This document shows positions 25,852-34,313 of a stretch of DNA of 64,000 nt, one piece after another. Numbering within the stretch: position 1 is the first letter of the stretch; every line of letters begins with the position of its first letter. This DNA is from Palsa-504 sp963744005. GTDB lineage: Bacteria; Actinomycetota; Actinomycetes; Streptosporangiales; Streptosporangiaceae. The position numbers and the translations under genes are program-made. Under the pieces are notes generated by a model, which saw nothing but the letters and a program-made list of their open reading frames with translations, did not search any database and was not told the origin of the DNA. The stretch lies in the NCBI GenBank assembly GCA_963744005.1, contig CAVURU010000003.1, positions 2,046,001-2,110,000 on the forward strand, written 5' to 3'.

Positions 25852-26440
25852 CTAGTTCAAACCGGGATCGTCGGGATAGGTGGCCACGTAGGCCAGCTCG
25901 CCGCCCTGGCGGCGCAGCACGGCGGGCCACAGCCGCCCGGGCTCGGGGCTGAAGGCGTCGGACGGCTCGGCCGGGACCACGTACCAGGCTCCTTCTTCGA
26001 TCTCCGCGCTGAGCTGGCCGGCGCTCCAGCCCGCGTCAGCCGGCGTAGACCCGCAGCGAGGCGATGGCCGGAGCCAGCAGGCCGGGCGGGGCGTCCAGGT
26101 CGACCAGGCCGAGCCGGGTCATGGCGGGCAGGCCGCCGTCCAGCGGGTGCCAGCCGACCGGCTCGTCGGTGCCCGGGACCAGGGCCAGGGCCAGGGCGCT
26201 GGTGGGCGAGACGGGGCCGCCGGTGAACACGACCGGGGGGTCGGTGGCCAGCTCGGTCCAGGGCTCGAGGACCTGGCCGACGGGGACCTCGGTCGGGCGG
26301 TTGAGCACCACGCCGAGCGAACCCTGCCCGGGCTCGTGCTCGACGATCAGGACGACGGTGCGGTGGAAGTTCGGGTCTTCCAGCAGCGGGGTGGCGACGA
26401 GCAGGCGGCCGGTCAGAGCGTCCGATGCTATGTCGTCCAT
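25852..26440 (-). CDS. YqgE/AlgH-family protein (one-base frameshift)
   Basis: YqgE/AlgH family, function unresolved. ATG 26440 reads MDDIASDALTGRLLVATPLL, then EDPNFHRTVVLIVEHEPGQG (the family signature LxDPNFxRTVVLI) and LGVVLNRPTEVPVGQVL. The frame stops early at 26036 after ASLRVYAG. One base out of frame it continues DAGWSAGQLSAEIEEGAWYV, then PAEPSDAFSPEP and LWPAVLRRQGGELAYVATYP to TAG at 25852. The conserved GWxxGQL block sits exactly at the break, so this is a one-base insertion in an otherwise complete protein of about 195 residues. Confidence 0.85.
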
Positions 26441-26557
26441 GTCTCTATCATCGGTCACGATGGCCGGTGGCGGCGTCCGGATCGCGGTGCCGTGGATCAC
26501 GCCGGCCGGTGCGCGCACTGCGCGCCGTTACTGCGCGCGCGGCGTTAGGCTGGATGG

Positions 26558-27037
26558 GTGAGCATGGAACCGGTAGCCTGCGGACCCCGGCTGGCGTTCG
26601 CGGCCGACGGGCAAGCGCCGGGCTACGCCGAAATCGACGTGACCCGGCTGCGAGTCGCCCTGGCTCGCCTGTCGCGCTGGCTGCGCCGCCACGATCTGGC
26701 CGGGCTGACCCCGACTCAGCTGGCCGCGCTGGCCACCATCGGCAAGGCCGGACCCATGCGGCTCGGCGACCTGGCCGCGGCGGAGGGCATCGCCCCGTCG
26801 ACGCTGACCCGGCTGGTGACGGCGCTGGAGGACAGCGGCTACGTGCAGCGGGTGGCTGATCCCAAGGACGCGCGGGCCAGCTCGCTGAGCATCACCCCGC
26901 ACGGGCAGGACGCGCTGCAGCGGATCCGGGCCCAGACGACCATCATGCTGACCGAGAGCCTGGAGGGACTCACGCCCGATCAGCGTTCGGCGCTGGCCGC
27001 GGCCCTGCCGGTGCTGGAGCAGCTGGCCGAGCCTTAG
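26558..27037 (+). CDS. MarR-family transcriptional regulator
   Basis: 159-residue MarR regulator. The winged helix spans about residues 50-115: LTPTQLAALATIGKAGPMRL, GDLAAAEGIAPSTLTRLVTA, LEDSGYVQRVADPKDARASS. The last gives the wing DPKDARA, the standard D-x-R signature. The start GTG at 26558 leads a run ending in a dimerisation helix (LPVLEQLAEP). It is divergent from yqgE. No ligand or target is visible nearby. Confidence 0.92.
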   Translation: MSMEPVACGPRLAFAADGQAPGYAEIDVTRLRVALARLSRWLRRHDLAGLTPTQLAALATIGKAGPMRLGDLAAAEGIAPSTLTRLVTALEDSGYVQRVADPKDARASSLSITPHGQDALQRIRAQTTIMLTESLEGLTPDQRSALAAALPVLEQLAEP

Positions 27038-27074
27038 CCGACCACCACGGGCGGCAATTCGTAATCGCTGGTCG

Positions 27075-27395
27075 TTATCGCTGGCGCTGGCGCTGATTGA
27101 GGCGGCGGGCCAGCTCGTCGCGCTCGCGGGTGACCTCGGCCAGCAGCCGCTCGAGCTCGATGATGCGCCGGATGGCCAGCAGGGTGATGCCGTCGGCGGC
27201 CATGGTGACGACCCGCTGGATGACCCGGATCTCCTGCCGGGTGTAGCGGCGCTGGCGGCCCGCCGACCGCTGCGGCGAGACGACCTGCAGCTCATCCACC
27301 CGGCGCAGGAACGCCTGCTTGACCTCGAGCATCTCCGCGACCTGCCCGACCGTGTACAGCGGTGCGTGCTCGTCGTCCAGGGGCGATGCGGCCAT
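27075..27395 (-). CDS. MerR-family regulator of the Hsp20 operon (HspR-like)
   Basis: 106-residue MerR-type regulator with YTVGQVAEMLEVKQAFLRRV, then DELQVVSPQRSAGRQRRYTR, the winged helix with wing arginines, and a coiled-coil dimerisation helix (IIELERLLAEVTRERDELAR). It is shorter than DnaK-operon HspR and lacks a sensor domain. It lies 87 bp downstream of an Hsp20 gene on the same strand. MerR/HspR-like proteins commonly autoregulate such small-heat-shock operons. No HAIR-type operator was found upstream, so the regulation is inferred from position only. Confidence 0.85.
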   Translation of the reverse strand: MAASPLDDEHAPLYTVGQVAEMLEVKQAFLRRVDELQVVSPQRSAGRQRRYTRQEIRVIQRVVTMAADGITLLAIRRIIELERLLAEVTRERDELARRLNQRQRQR

Positions 27396-27481
27396 GGCGT
27401 TCCCTCCTGCGGGCCAGATGGTAAGCGGCCGGCGGGCGCTGCTGCGCTCGCCGGCCGCTCGTCTGGTAAATCGGCGTGGCC

Positions 27482-27862
27482 TTAGGCAGCCAGCTTCTTC
27501 TGCTCGTCGCCCTGGCGGACTTCCACCTTGCGCGGCTTCTCCTGCTCCAGAACCGGGATCCGCACCTCGAGCACGCCGTTGTTGTAGGCGGCCTCGATGG
27601 CGTCGGCGTTCAGGCTCTTGGACAGGCTCACGCGCCGCGTGAAGGTGCCCATCGTGCGCTCGCGCACGACGAACTTGTCCGTCTCGGCCCGCTCCTCCTG
27701 CCGCTTGACGCTCACCGACAGGACACCGCGGTCCACGGTGACGTCGACGGACTCAGGGTCAATGCCAGGGACGTCAAACCGCAGCACGACGTCGCCATCT
27801 CGGCGAACGACATCCAGCGGAAGGACGGTGGCCTGGCCGAACGTGCGAGTAGTCAGGTACAT
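27482..27862 (-). CDS. Hsp20/alpha-crystallin small heat-shock protein
   Basis: 126-residue ATP-independent holdase chaperone. The alpha-crystallin domain covers most of the protein: LPLDVVRRDGDVVLRFDVPG, DPESVDVTVDRGVLSVSVKR, FVVRERTMGTFTRRVSLSKS and NNGVLEVRIPVLEQEKPRKV. The I-x-V-like C-terminal tail motif region is RKVEVRQG. It is followed by an HspR-like gene, likely in one transcript. The start ATG at 27862 is preceded by GGAGGTGAGG. Confidence 0.94.
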   Translation of the reverse strand: MYLTTRTFGQATVLPLDVVRRDGDVVLRFDVPGIDPESVDVTVDRGVLSVSVKRQEERAETDKFVVRERTMGTFTRRVSLSKSLNADAIEAAYNNGVLEVRIPVLEQEKPRKVEVRQGDEQKKLAA

Positions 27863-27965
27863 CCTTGCCTCACCTCCGAAGGGTTACTTGGAGGACTGGC
27901 CGGACTTCGGTAATTCATCCTCCACAGGCAAGGAACTTACAACTCGATCTGTATATTCCCTCTGC

Positions 27966-28925
27966 CTAAAACAGCAGGGAGGCCAGGGTAGAACGCGCCC
28001 TGGTGACCCGCGGGTCGCGCGGCGGGAGGATGTCGAACAGGCTGACCAGGTGGGCTCGGGCCTGGTCCCGGTCCTGGCCCGAGGTGCGCCGGACCACGCC
28101 CAGGAGCCGGTCGAAGGCCTCGTCGACGTGGCCGGTGGCCAGGTCGACGTCGGCCACGGCAATCTGGGCGGCGACGTCACCGGGCCGTTCGGCCGCGTCC
28201 CGGCGGACCTGGGGCTCCTCATAGGAGCGGACCCGGCGGATCAGGTTGACCTGGGCCAGCCCGGCCTTGGCCGTCGGGTCGCCGGGCGAGGCGGCCAGGG
28301 CGTTCTCGAAGGCCTGGGCCGCGCCGTCGAAGTCGCCGCGCTCCATGGCCGCGCTGGCCTCGGCGAAGCCGGGCGGCAGCGGGGATCCGTCCGGGCCTAC
28401 CGGGCCCGCGGGCCCGTCGCCGGCCGGGCTGTCGTCACCCTCGGCACCCGGCGCGCCCGCTACGGACAGGCCCATCTTGTCGGCCACGGCCATGACCTGG
28501 CCCAGCCACTGCCGGACCTGGGCCTCGGGCAGGGCGCCGAGGAATCCGTCCACCAGCTGGCCGTCGACGACGGCCACGACCATGGGGATGCTCTGCACCT
28601 GCAAGGCGGCGGCCAGCTGGGGGTTGGCGTCCACATCCACCTTGGCCAGGATCCACTGGCCGCCGGCGTCGGCGGCCAGCTGCTCGAGCACCGGGCTGAG
28701 CTGCTTGCACGGCTCACACCACTCGGCCCACAGATCGATGATGACCGGCGTGGTCCTGGACCGTTCGACCACGTCCGAGTTGAAGGTCTGCTCGGAGACC
28801 TCGATGACGGTCCCGTTTCCCGGTGCGTCGGGCCCGGCCGACTCCGCCTGCTGCCTGCGCTGCGCGGCCGCCTGCCGCGCGCCCAGATCAACGGCGCCAT
28901 AGAGCGAAAAATCCCGCGGCTGCAT
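27966..28925 (-). CDS. Thioredoxin-domain protein with C-terminal TPR region (YbbN/CnoX-like)
   Basis: 319 residues with ATG 28925 (MQPRDFSLYGAVDLGA). GGAGG is immediately upstream. The alternative start at 28943 lies before this site. The thioredoxin fold spans about residues 38-145 with the redox site WCEPC (C70, C73) and the cis-Pro loop VQSIPMVVAVVDG. The rest is TPR-like helices (AMERGDFDGAAQAFENALAA, then DVDLATGHVDEAFDRLLGVV). This is the architecture of YbbN/CnoX chaperedoxins and of actinobacterial tetratricopeptide thioredoxins. A role in protecting folding clients during oxidative stress is inferred. Its neighbours Hsp20 and MerR fit a stress theme. Confidence 0.9.
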   Translation of the reverse strand: MQPRDFSLYGAVDLGARQAAAQRRQQAESAGPDAPGNGTVIEVSEQTFNSDVVERSRTTPVIIDLWAEWCEPCKQLSPVLEQLAADAGGQWILAKVDVDANPQLAAALQVQSIPMVVAVVDGQLVDGFLGALPEAQVRQWLGQVMAVADKMGLSVAGAPGAEGDDSPAGDGPAGPVGPDGSPLPPGFAEASAAMERGDFDGAAQAFENALAASPGDPTAKAGLAQVNLIRRVRSYEEPQVRRDAAERPGDVAAQIAVADVDLATGHVDEAFDRLLGVVRRTSGQDRDQARAHLVSLFDILPPRDPRVTRARSTLASLLF

Positions 28926-28962
28926 ACCTCCATCCTGCCGCATACCTGCTGTGCTTTGCTCC

Positions 28963-28990
28963 AGGCCCCGATGACATTTGCCCGGGGCCT
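28963..28990. promoter_or_regulatory. Inverted repeat in the thioredoxin/ArsR divergent region
   Basis: AGGCCCCG (28963-28970) and CGGGGCCT (28983-28990) form a perfect 8-bp inverted repeat with a 12-bp spacer. It sits between the divergent starts 28925 and 29018. It could be an operator, perhaps for the ArsR protein, or simply a hairpin in the leader. There is no direct evidence for which. Confidence 0.35.
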
Positions 28991-29017
28991 TTGGTTCCTC
29001 TAGAGTAACCGTTGCCG

Positions 29018-29338
29018 ATGAGTAACCAAACTGCGGACGCCGTGTTCGACGCGCTGGGCGAGCCGGTACGACGGCGCATCCTGGAGCTGCTGCGGGACGG
29101 CCCCACCCCGGTCGGCCAGCTGGCCGACCGGCTCCCGGTGGGACGCCCGGCGGTCAGCAAGCACCTACGGGTGCTCAGCGACGCGGGCCTGATCGAACAC
29201 CGCAAGGCCGGCACCCGGAACCTGTACATGCTGGCCCCGAGCGGCATGGCCGCCGCCCAGAGGTGGCTGACGCAGACCTGGGACACCGTACTGGCCGCCT
29301 ACGCGGCTGAGGTCAGCCGATCGAGGAGCAGCCCATGA
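29018..29338 (+). CDS. ArsR/SmtB-type transcriptional regulator
   Basis: 106-residue ArsR-family repressor without metal-binding Cys. It reads DAVFDALGEPVRRRILELLR, then VGQLADRLPVGRPAVSKHLR and VLSDAGLIEHRKAGTRNLYM. ATG 29018 is preferred over the TTG six bases upstream. This subgroup (winged-helix ArsR fused by operon to AHSA1/SRPBCC proteins) is widespread. Its stop overlaps the start of the SRPBCC gene (ATGA), so the two are translationally coupled. Confidence 0.93.
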   Translation: MSNQTADAVFDALGEPVRRRILELLRDGPTPVGQLADRLPVGRPAVSKHLRVLSDAGLIEHRKAGTRNLYMLAPSGMAAAQRWLTQTWDTVLAAYAAEVSRSRSSP

Positions 29339-30081
29339 GCACGATCCCGCCGATCCGCAGGCAGGTCCTGGTGGACGCGGACCCGCAGGCCGCGTTCGAG
29401 GTGTTCACCACGCGGATCGGGCGGTGGTGGCCGCTGGCCGAGCTCAGCGTGCACGGAGCGGGCGGCACGGTCGGCTTCGAGGACGGCCAGATCATCGAGC
29501 GTTCCGCTGACGGGGCCCCGGCCCGGTGGGGAACGGTCACCCGGTGGGATCCGCCGGACGCGCTGGCCTTCAGCTGGCATCCGGGGCAGACGGCCGGCCG
29601 CGCCAGCCACGTCGAGATTACGTTCACCGCGGCGAAGGACGGGCAGACGCTGGTCACGCTGGAGCACGCTGGCTGGGAGGTCTTCGCCGACCCGGCCGCG
29701 GCTCGGGCCGAATACGACCACGGCTGGCCGATGGTCCTGGAGCGCTACGCCACCGACGTGGCCGGCACCCGGGGCGAGACATGGGTGGCGCTGCTGCATC
29801 GGCCCGGACCGGACGCGCCTGCGTCCGGATCGGTCTTCGACGACCCGCGGTTCGCCGGGCACGTAGCCTTCCTGACCCGGATGAAGCAGGCCGGATACCT
29901 GGTCGCGGCCGGGCCGATGACGGACTCGGACGGCGACGGCATGACCATCCTGCGGCTGCCCGGAAGCGTGCCGCTGGAGGAGGCGGTCACGCTCGCGACC
30001 CGCGAGGACGCCAGCGTGGACGGCGGCCTGCTGGCGGTCACGGTCCGGCCCTGGCGGGTCATCATGCAGGGCGGTTCGTAG
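29335..30081 (+). CDS. SRPBCC (AHSA1-like) and YciI domain fusion protein
   Basis: 248 residues. The first half (about 1-140) is an AHSA1-type SRPBCC ligand-binding fold: RRQVLVDADPQAAFEVFTTR, WGTVTRWDPPDALAFSWHPG, HVEITFTAAKDGQTLVTLEH and WPMVLERYA. The second half resembles YciI/DGPF: WVALLHRPGPDAPASGSVFD, then PRFAGHVAFLTRMKQAGYLV and AAGPMTDSDGDGMTIL. The two domains are often separate genes. Here they are one chain with the upstream ArsR gene overlapping by 4 bp. The likely role is small-molecule sensing or detoxification coupled to the regulator, by neighbourhood. Confidence 0.88.
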   Translation: MSTIPPIRRQVLVDADPQAAFEVFTTRIGRWWPLAELSVHGAGGTVGFEDGQIIERSADGAPARWGTVTRWDPPDALAFSWHPGQTAGRASHVEITFTAAKDGQTLVTLEHAGWEVFADPAAARAEYDHGWPMVLERYATDVAGTRGETWVALLHRPGPDAPASGSVFDDPRFAGHVAFLTRMKQAGYLVAAGPMTDSDGDGMTILRLPGSVPLEEAVTLATREDASVDGGLLAVTVRPWRVIMQGGS

Positions 30082-30086
30082 GCGGC

Positions 30087-30809
30087 TCAGTCACGGCCGG
30101 CTCCTGGGCGCCCTTCCGGGCCCGGATCGGCGTAGCCGTGGATGTAGGCGTAGCGGACGGCCTGGGTGCGGTCCCGGGAACCGGTCTTGGCGAAGATCCG
30201 GTTGACGTGCGTCTTGACCGTCGCCTCGCTGACGAACAGGGCGCGGGCGATCTCGCGGTTGGAGCGGCCGGCGGCGATGAGGCGCAGCACGTCACCTTCC
30301 CGCGGGGTCAGCTCGTCCTCGGGCCGGCCGGGCGCAGCCGCGGGCGCGCGGACGGCGGCGGACAGCAGCCGCTGCTGCACGGCGGGGTCGAGCACGGCCT
30401 GCCCGGCCGCGGCGGCCAGCACGGCCCGGCCGATCTCGGCCCGGGTGGCGTCCTTGGTCAGGTAGCCGAGCGCGCCGGCCTGCAGCGCGCCGAGGATGGA
30501 TTCGTCGTCGGCGTAGGTGGTCAGCACCACGACCTGGGTACCGGGATGGTCGGCCCGGATGCGGCGGGTGGCCTCCACCCCGTCGCAGCGCGGCATGTTC
30601 AGGTCCATCAGCACGACCTGCGGCGCGGTGGCGGCGACCGCCGCCACCGCGGCCGCGCCGTCCTCGGCCTGGCCCGCCACGGCGATGCCGGGCAGGGTGC
30701 CGAGCAGCAGGACCAGCCCCTCGCGCACCGCGGCCTGGTCATCGGCCACGACCACGGTCACCGGCTCGGCCTCGGTCATGCCGGGACCGGTCATGTTTTG
30801 GCCGGTCAT
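30087..30809 (-). CDS. NarL/FixJ-family response regulator
   Basis: 240 residues. The receiver domain is VTVVVADDQAAVREGLVLLL with phospho-acceptor Asp in VVLMDLNMPRCDG and the Lys in YLTKDATRAEI. The LuxR-type DNA-binding domain is LTPREGDVLRLIAAGRSNRE, then ARALFVSEATVKTHVNRIFA. ATG 30809 overlaps the TGA of the kinase gene (ATGA), so kinase and regulator are coupled. Later in-frame ATGs at 30794 and 30779 are possible starts. No target promoter can be named from the sequence. Confidence 0.95.
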   Translation of the reverse strand: MTGQNMTGPGMTEAEPVTVVVADDQAAVREGLVLLLGTLPGIAVAGQAEDGAAAVAAVAATAPQVVLMDLNMPRCDGVEATRRIRADHPGTQVVVLTTYADDESILGALQAGALGYLTKDATRAEIGRAVLAAAAGQAVLDPAVQQRLLSAAVRAPAAAPGRPEDELTPREGDVLRLIAAGRSNREIARALFVSEATVKTHVNRIFAKTGSRDRTQAVRYAYIHGYADPGPEGRPGAGRD

Positions 30810-32002
30810 GCTGGGATCCTGAGCGTGACCTGCCAGCGGCCCGCGGCCGGGCCTGCCTCGAGCGTGCCGCCGGCCAGGGCGGCGCGTTCCCGCAGGCCGA
30901 CCAGGCCGAGGCCGGCGCCGGTGCCGGCCAGCGACCCGGGCTCCTGGCCCGGGGCCAGGGGATTGACGACGGTGAGCTCCAGGCCGTCGGGCCGGTAGTC
31001 CAGCCGGAGGGTGGCGGGCTGGCCAGGGGCGTGCTTGCGGGCGTTGGTCAGGGCCTCCTGCGCCGTCCGGTAGGCGGTCACCCCGGCCTCGGCCGAGACC
31101 GGCCGGGCCGGGCCGGCGACCTCCAGGCGGACCGCCTGATCCCCGGCCACCTGGTACTGCTCGGCCAGCGCGGCCAGCTGATCGGGCAGCGGAGCGGTGT
31201 CCTCGCGCAGGGCCAGCACGGCCCGCTTGGCCGCGGCCAGGCCGTCCCGGGTCAAGGTGGCGGCCCGGCCGATGCACTCGACGGCCCGGACCAGCTCGGG
31301 CTGGCCGGCGGGCAGCGACGGCGAGGCGAGCAGGCCCTCGGCGGCCTGCAGGTTGACCGACACCGCGGACAGCGAGTGGGCCAGGACATCGTGCAGGTCG
31401 CGGGCGATCCGCGCTCGCTCGGCGAGCGCGGCGGCCTGGGTCTCGGCGGCCATGGCCCGGCGTGCCTCAGCCAGCGTCCGTTCGGCCGCAACGGCGCGGT
31501 TGAGGAACTCGTTGCGGGTCAGGGCCACGGTCCACAGCCCGGCGAAGGCCCAGGCGAAGCCGAGCAGTTCCGCGGTCGGGATCCCGGTGGCCAGCCCGGT
31601 GGCCAGGAACGCGGCCTCGGTCCCGGCCGTGATGGCCAGCGACGCCCGGGTGGTCAGCCGGGCCCCGGCGCTGAACACCGCGGCGCAGCCGACGGCCACG
31701 GCCGGGCTGTTCGGGCTGAGCCCGGCCAGCACGCCGCCCCCGACTCCCATCACGGCCAGGCTGGCGACCATCGGCCCCTCCCGGCGGACCGGGATCCAGA
31801 TGATCCAGGCCACGGCCACGACGGTCAGCAGGACTCCGATGGCGGCCGAGCGGGCGCTGCCGAGACCGGGCGCAGGACGGGCCAGCGACACGGTGATGAG
31901 CACGATGACCAGCCCGCCCGCCTGGACGGCCTGGATGGCCCGGGCCGCGCCGGGCGGCCGGTCACCGGGCGGCGGGGTCATCAGGGGGGCGAGCGAACGC
32001 AC
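30806..32002 (-). CDS. Histidine kinase (NarL-type, HisKA_3)
   Basis: 398 residues if it begins at GTG 32002, which has AGGAG nine bases upstream. ATG 31981 is the alternative. Six or so membrane helices come first (AGGLVIVLITVSLA, AIGVLLTVVAVAWIIW, MVASLAVMGVGGGVL, LGFAWAFAGLWTVAL). The HisKA_3 phosphorylation box follows as ERARIARDLHDVLAHSLSAV, then a HATPase domain with EALTNARKHA and GTGAGLGLVGLRERAALAGG. The integral-membrane sensor lacks a large extracytoplasmic loop, so it probably detects a membrane signal. It forms a two-gene unit with the regulator. Confidence 0.92.
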   Translation of the reverse strand: MRSLAPLMTPPPGDRPPGAARAIQAVQAGGLVIVLITVSLARPAPGLGSARSAAIGVLLTVVAVAWIIWIPVRREGPMVASLAVMGVGGGVLAGLSPNSPAVAVGCAAVFSAGARLTTRASLAITAGTEAAFLATGLATGIPTAELLGFAWAFAGLWTVALTRNEFLNRAVAAERTLAEARRAMAAETQAAALAERARIARDLHDVLAHSLSAVSVNLQAAEGLLASPSLPAGQPELVRAVECIGRAATLTRDGLAAAKRAVLALREDTAPLPDQLAALAEQYQVAGDQAVRLEVAGPARPVSAEAGVTAYRTAQEALTNARKHAPGQPATLRLDYRPDGLELTVVNPLAPGQEPGSLAGTGAGLGLVGLRERAALAGGTLEAGPAAGRWQVTLRIPA

Positions 32003-32225
32003 CGTGGCTGGCTCCTGAGCTGCGTGGCCGGGACTGTCCCGTTCAACGTAACTCGGCTTCGCGGGCACGGGGGTGGAGGTCCGGGTTGATCCCGGGTGGA
32101 GGCCAGCGGCGGGCCCCGCCTCCACCCGGGCTGCACCCTCGGTCCATCTGGCGGCCGGCGCGCTTGCACCCGGCCCGTTCCTAGCGTGAGTCAGGTCAGC
32201 GAAACCCGATTTCTGGAGGTCAGAA

Positions 32226-32771
32226 ATGGACGCCAGCGTGTGGATCGTCAATCTCGTCATCCTGGGCGTGGTCTTGATCAGCGACCTCGGCCTGCGCAAG
32301 GTCGGCACCCTGCGGCTGGTGCGGCCGTTCATCGCCGCCGCCGTCGTCATCCCGTTCTTCATCAAGGACGCGGCCACCTCGGGTCACGGGCTGATCCTGG
32401 AGATGGCCGGCGCGGCGGCGGGCATCGCCCTGGGCGTGGCCGCCGCGGCGCTGATCCGGGTCGGCTACGACCGTGAGGCCGGCCGGGTCATGTCCCGCGC
32501 GGGCGCCGGCTACGCGCTGATCTGGATCGCGGTGGTGGGCGCGCGGCTGTTCTTCGCCTACGGGTCCAGCCACCTGTTCACCGCGCCGCTCGGGCGCTGG
32601 ATGGCGACCAACGGAATCACCGTCGGCGCCCTGACCGACAGCCTGATCTTCCTGGCCCTGGCCATGCTGCTGGCCCGGACCGGCATCCTGGCGGGCAAGG
32701 CCGGCGCGGCGCGGGCCCGGGCGGCCGTGCGCCACGACGGCCCGGCGACGCGGGTTAACGTGGGCGCATGA
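32226..32771 (+). CDS. Four-to-five-helix membrane protein (DUF1453/CcdC-like)
   Basis: 181-residue integral membrane protein. Helices are predicted in WIVNLVILGVVLISDL, LVRPFIAAAVVIPFFI, LILEMAGAAAGIALGVAAAAL, YALIWIAVVGARLFFAY and ALTDSLIFLALAMLLA. The position-specific pattern FFxxA...GRVMSRAGAGYALIWI resembles CcdC/DUF1453 proteins. GGAGGT lies just before ATG 32226. Its stop overlaps the start of the next dehydrogenase gene (ATGA). Its 5' region is shared with the divergent kinase gene, a 223-bp stretch with no other gene. Confidence 0.65.
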   Translation: MDASVWIVNLVILGVVLISDLGLRKVGTLRLVRPFIAAAVVIPFFIKDAATSGHGLILEMAGAAAGIALGVAAAALIRVGYDREAGRVMSRAGAGYALIWIAVVGARLFFAYGSSHLFTAPLGRWMATNGITVGALTDSLIFLALAMLLARTGILAGKAGAARARAAVRHDGPATRVNVGA

Positions 32772-33923
32772 GATTCGGGCTGGCCGGCACCGGCTACTGG
32801 GCGCGCACCGCGCACGCGCCCGCCCTGGCCAGCGCGCCAGGCGTGGAGTTCGCCGCGGTCTGGGGACGCAACCCGCAGGCCGCGGCGGACCTGGCCGCCG
32901 AGCACGGCGCCGCCGGGTTCGGCGACTTCGCGGAGTTCCTGGCCGCGGTGGACGCCGTCGCGTTCGCCATCCCGCCGGACGTGCAGGCGCCGCTGGCCGC
33001 CGAGGCGGCCCGGGCGGGCAAGCACCTGCTGCTGGAAAAGCCCATCGCGCTGACCGACGAGGCCGCGGACGCCCTGGTCGGCGCGGTCGAGCAGGCCGGC
33101 GTGGCGTCGGTGGTGTTCTTCACTCACCGGTTCCGGCCGGACGTGCGGGCCTGGCTGGCCGAGGTGGGAAGCACCGGCGACTGGGCGGGCGGGGTCTCGG
33201 CCTGGCTCGGGTCGTCGCTGCGGGAGCGCAGCCCGTTCAACACGCCGTGGCGGAACCTCCGGGGCGGGCTGTGGGACATCGGCCCGCACATGGTCTCGCT
33301 GCTGTGGGCGGCGCTCGGGCCGGTGACGGCGGTGACGGCGGACGCCGGGCGGGCCGACATCACGCACCTGGTGCTGCACCATCAGGGCGGGGCGACCAGC
33401 ACGACGACGGTGACGCTCACCGCGTCGGCGGCCGCCGAGGGCTTCGAGATGTGGGTGTGGGGAGAACACGGGCGTTCGGCCGTTCCGGCGGGGAACACCG
33501 ATGAGGTGGCGGCGATGCGCACGGCGCTGGCCGAGCTGGTGGCCGGCGCTGATGGCTTGGGGGCGCCGGGGGCTCGGACGGCGGGCCGGGGGCATCCGTG
33601 TGACGTGCGGTACGGGCGGGATGTGGGGCGGGTGCTGGCCGAGGCGCAGCGGCAGATCGACGCGCGGGATGCTTCGGCGCGGGATGCTTCGGCGCGGGAT
33701 GCTTCGGCGCGGGATGCTCGGCGCGGGATGCTTCGGCGCGGGATGCTTCGGCGCGGGATGCTTCGGCGCGGGATGCTTCGGCGCGGGATGCTTCGGCGCG
33801 GGATGCTTCGGCGCGGGATGCTTCGGCGCGGATGCTTCGGCGCGGGATGCTTCGGCGCGGGATGCTTCGGCGCGGGATGCTTCGGCGCGGGATGCTTCGG
33901 CGCGCGGGGCTTTGAGCAGCTGA
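32768..33923 (+). CDS. Gfo/Idh/MocA oxidoreductase with C-terminal (DASAR)n repeat tail
   Basis: The conserved part runs from MRFGLAGTGYWARTAHAPAL to about residue 300. It has the Rossmann GLAGTGYWA, AGKHLLLEKPIALTDEAADA with the EKP motif, FFTHRFRPDVRAWLAEV and GGLWDIGPHMVSLLWAA. After AEAQRQIDA the chain enters a 15-bp tandem array that encodes Asp-Ala-Ser-Ala-Arg. Two array units are 14 bp long and shift the frame. With both corrected, the tail is 16 DASAR units plus GALSS and a stop at 33923, about 385 residues in all. Read literally, the frame runs on into later genes. Substrate unknown. The repeat tail is not a feature of the family. Confidence 0.8.
33668..33905. repeat. 16-copy 15-bp minisatellite (DASAR codons)
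   Basis: Sixteen tandem copies of GATGCTTCGGCGCGG, 238 bp in all. Two units (33713-33726 and 33817-33830) are 14 bp because one base is missing, and the last unit ends in C rather than G. The copies are otherwise identical, which implies recent expansion. The array codes for the DASAR tail of the oxidoreductase and sits just before the antitoxin gene. Confidence 0.95.
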
Positions 33924-33953
33924 AAGTAGCATTTTCTGTGCTACTTTTCTGGG

Positions 33954-34313
33954 ATGGATTCCGAATCGGCGGAGCTGGAACGGCAGCGGGCGGCGCGTCC
34001 GGCCGCGCGGGCGGAGGCGGTGACGCGGGCGGAGGCCGTGACGCGGGGGGCGGCGCGGACCCGGATCGGGATCAGGGAGCTGCGCCAGCACGCCAGCGTG
34101 TACGTGGACCTGGCGGAGAAGGGGTACACGGTCGACATCACCAACCGGGGGCGGCTGGTGGCCCAGCTCGTGCCGGCCGGGACGCCGGGCAGCCCGCTGG
34201 AGCGGCTGATCGCGGCCGGCGTTATCGAGGCGGCCGACGAGGACGGCGGGGTGGCGGACATCGCCCTGTACCCGGGGGGCCCGGGCGGCCCGGGCGGCAC
34301 GGAGCCCGGGTGA
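33954..34313 (+). CDS. Phd/YefM-type antitoxin
   Basis: 119-residue antitoxin partner of a PIN-domain toxin. The Phd/YefM core is TRIGIRELRQHASVYVDLAE, then GYTVDITNRGRLVAQLVPAG. A C-terminal toxin-neutralising part follows (SPLERLIAAGVIEAADEDGG). The first 35 residues (RPAARAEAVTRAEAVTRG) are a low-complexity extension with a duplicated AEAVTR, so the true start may be later. The stop overlaps the GTG start of the toxin gene (GTGA), the usual antitoxin-toxin coupling. The N-terminal domain should bind the operon promoter. Confidence 0.9.
   Translation: MDSESAELERQRAARPAARAEAVTRAEAVTRGAARTRIGIRELRQHASVYVDLAEKGYTVDITNRGRLVAQLVPAGTPGSPLERLIAAGVIEAADEDGGVADIALYPGGPGGPGGTEPG

Noticed and set aside
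27863..27965. HAIR-type HspR operator upstream of the Hsp20 gene
   Set aside because: The consensus CTTGAGT-N7-ACTCAAG is absent; only scattered partial matches are seen.
33660..33925. CRISPR array
   Set aside because: The units are contiguous 15-bp tandem copies without spacers and lie inside a reading frame, so this is a minisatellite.
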